Below are positions 62,026 to 64,000 of a DNA stretch of 64,000 nt, piece by piece; positions within the stretch are counted from its first letter, which is position 1; each line of letters starts with the position of its first letter. Position numbers and translations under genes: made by a program. The stretch covers positions 1 through 64,000 of the forward strand of contig ML976759.1 of NCBI GenBank assembly GCA_010015655.1. Direction: 5' to 3'. The notes below the pieces were generated by a model. It saw nothing but the letters and a program-made list of their open reading frames with translations, did not search any database and was not told where the DNA came from. The stretch is from Bimuria novae-zelandiae CBS 107.79 (Eukaryota; Ascomycota; Dothideomycetes; Pleosporales; Didymosphaeriaceae).

Positions 62026-64000
62026 TGTAATAGGCTACGCCCAGTTATTGTCTTGGATCCTTAATCCTTAGTTATGCGAACCCTAGATATATAAGTTCGA
62101 CGCCAAAAGCTTAACTTTAAACTTTTTGTTAAATTTATAAGTATTCTTTTAGCACCTTTAGCTCGTTAAATATCTAATTCTTTATATTAAATTTAATTAC
62201 TTCTACTCGTCGTCGGAAAAATAAATTTTAAATAAAATTATAAATTAAAGCTATAAAGTAGCACACAAAATTAAAGGACTTACGTAGATAAATACTATAA
62301 AGGCGACGCTTAGACCTATAAGAAAATAGAACCCTCCCTAGTAAGTAATTAAAAAGGAGTTTAAATAGATACTTAATGCTAGCAAGACTATCGTTGCTAA
62401 ATAAGGAAGTTATAAAAATAAAAATAAAACCTTTTACTATAGATTTATATTTTAGCGTAAATAATTATGCACAGCAAGCTATTAGCTTATAAAAAATAAT
62501 AGTTAGGAAGATAAAAAGATAGTCTCCCTATTGTAGCTAAACTCTAGGTATTAGGAATTAACGAAAATAAAATATAATAATTTCTAAGTAAGATTAAAGT
62601 ACTTATTAACCTCTAAGACCCCCTTTAAACTCTACTATAAAGAGTAAGAGTACTAAGTAAGGAAATAGTAAAAAGTGGCTAAGAATCCCTAATAATATAA
62701 TAGTACTTTTAAAAGATAAGAGGTACGAATTAGTTATTAAAAGTAGACTAATAAGTAAAGCTACTAAAGAGATTAATAATAGAGGTTATTTTAAACTAAG
62801 GAAGAAGCCTCCAACCTAAAATTCTTAATTTAGCCTACTTTAATAGTAATATAATATAAGCTCTTAGAAGATAAGGTCTACGTTAGAAATATATTTAAAT
62901 ATATTAATAGTTAATTAACAAGACGTGTAGCGACGGTGGAAATTACGTACTTAAACTACTATCTAAAATACACTAAAACTAACCATTAGAAGTTACTAGA
63001 CTATAACTTTTATAACTACCGAGCTAAAGGAATCGTGCGTAACTATTTATTCATAATATAATAAGGAAACTAAAAGTTTCGTAACTTTAACTTTAACTTT
63101 AATAAATACGCTATAGAAGCTAAGGAGTATAATTTTAAAAAAATTAATAAATTTATACTTTTAAAGCATATATAATAACTTACAGGACTAAATAGTTATA
63201 GTATATATAGGCAATAATTAGAATCTATAAAAAGTCTAAAAAAGAGTTCATAAAATAAAAAAAAAAACCCCTTTTTAAAATAAATTATAATTACTAAAGT
63301 CCTCTACTAAGAGCGAGGCGCTGGATAAAATAAATTAAAAAATTACTTAAGCTAACTCTAAAAAGATATTTAATTAACAAAGCTAAGACAAAAGATACTA
63401 ATCGGCCGATAGAGCTATAAGATACAGGTCTAGTAATACCTAAAAATAAGACATGTAGGTGTCGTGCGAGGTAATAGAAACCCGTAAGAAGAATAGTTTT
63501 TATTTTTATTATAGAGATATAGGACACCGCATAGAGTAGTATAAACTTTATTTATAATAAAGCTAGTATAAGTTCGCGCCGCTGAACCTGCTAGTAAAAG
63601 ATTCTTTAATAAAGAGTTTAATATAGCCTTTATTAATTTATAAAACTAGATTTAGTTAGTGATAGTCACCGCTAGAAGGCAAAAGTAAGGAAAGAGTAGA
63701 AAATAACTTTTAATAACTTTTAAAGGCTATAGCTAGACTTAATACTAATAATTGTATACTTGTTTATTAATAACATTATATTTCTATTAATAATAGTTAA
63801 TTTAGGTTATTTAACCTTTAGATATATATTGAAAAACTTATAATGAAAGTCTATCTATAGCGTACAAACTTACCTTATTCATAAAAGATTAATAGTATTA
63901 CAAACATGCGACTCATCGTACGTAATATAGTCTAATTAGAAGTAAATATTAGTAATTATGTAAAACTAATATAATTATACGTCTTACTAAATAATAGGTT
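62026..64000 (+). mobile_element. Chromovirus D, 5' LTR and gag (runs off the window)
   Basis: A 161-bp LTR (62026-62186) of the same family and length as the LTRs of C, but on the plus strand, followed by gag sequence that mirrors 57170-59070 of C. The gag frame (KDKRYELVIKSRLISKA, RGYFKLRKKPPTWNS with TAG for Trp) is RIP-damaged. The downstream part and 3' LTR are outside the window, so its target duplication cannot be checked. The 5 bp before it read GGTAA. Confidence 0.8.

Noticed and set aside
57700..63527. Similar ORFs at 57700-57906 (+) and 63294-63527 (-) starting MSC/YI-IIKI
   Set aside because: They are antisense shadows of the same gag region in C and D; similarity reflects the shared element, not a separate conserved gene.

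Overview
The window looks like nuclear DNA of a filamentous ascomycete (Pezizomycotina; a Dothideomycete is a guess). It has short GT-AG introns of about 45-60 nt, one intact host-type gene, and long AT-rich tracts in which TE reading frames are broken almost only by TAG/TAA where Trp or Gln is expected. TGG is nearly absent while CG is kept. That is the CpA-to-TpA signature of repeat-induced point mutation (RIP).

Layout. 1-5046: a pogo/Fot1-type transposase gene split by a complete 3.6 kb Tc1/mariner element (664-4249) that carries two convergent genes. 5200-6230: a copia gag remnant on the minus strand. 6.5-12.1 kb: a GC-normal island with unrecognised minus-strand ORFs and a clean four-exon TauD/TfdA-type dioxygenase gene (10671-12061). 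12351-18061: a DNA transposon with about 30 bp inverted ends, encoding a MULE-like DDE transposase split into many exons. Its roughly 18 intron-like units share one internal motif family built on AAACGCGTTT and GAACRYGTTCTAA. This is the most unusual feature of the window.

18.1-64 kb is a matryoshka of LTR retrotransposons whose order of insertion can be read from exact 5-bp target duplications. An old plus-strand copia element (E) received a chromovirus I (18333-23978), a minus-strand copia H2 (about 26.2-32.8 kb, itself hit by a 1.8 kb gag-only element H1 at 28132-29951), chromovirus A (33534-61397) and, at 62026, chromovirus D. A was split by chromovirus C (38300-59231). C was then hit by copia F (39773-45590), by a solo LTR (48561-48987) and by chromovirus B (50059-57167).

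Chromoviruses A, B and C each appear to carry an extra antisense reading frame between the chromodomain end of pol and the 3' LTR. In five of the six LTR elements whose reverse-transcriptase catalytic site I could read by eye within the nest plus element I, at least one catalytic Asp has become Asn; B is the exception with YLDD. No tRNA, rRNA, CRISPR or bacterial-type feature was seen. All protein identifications come from motif reading by eye, without database search.
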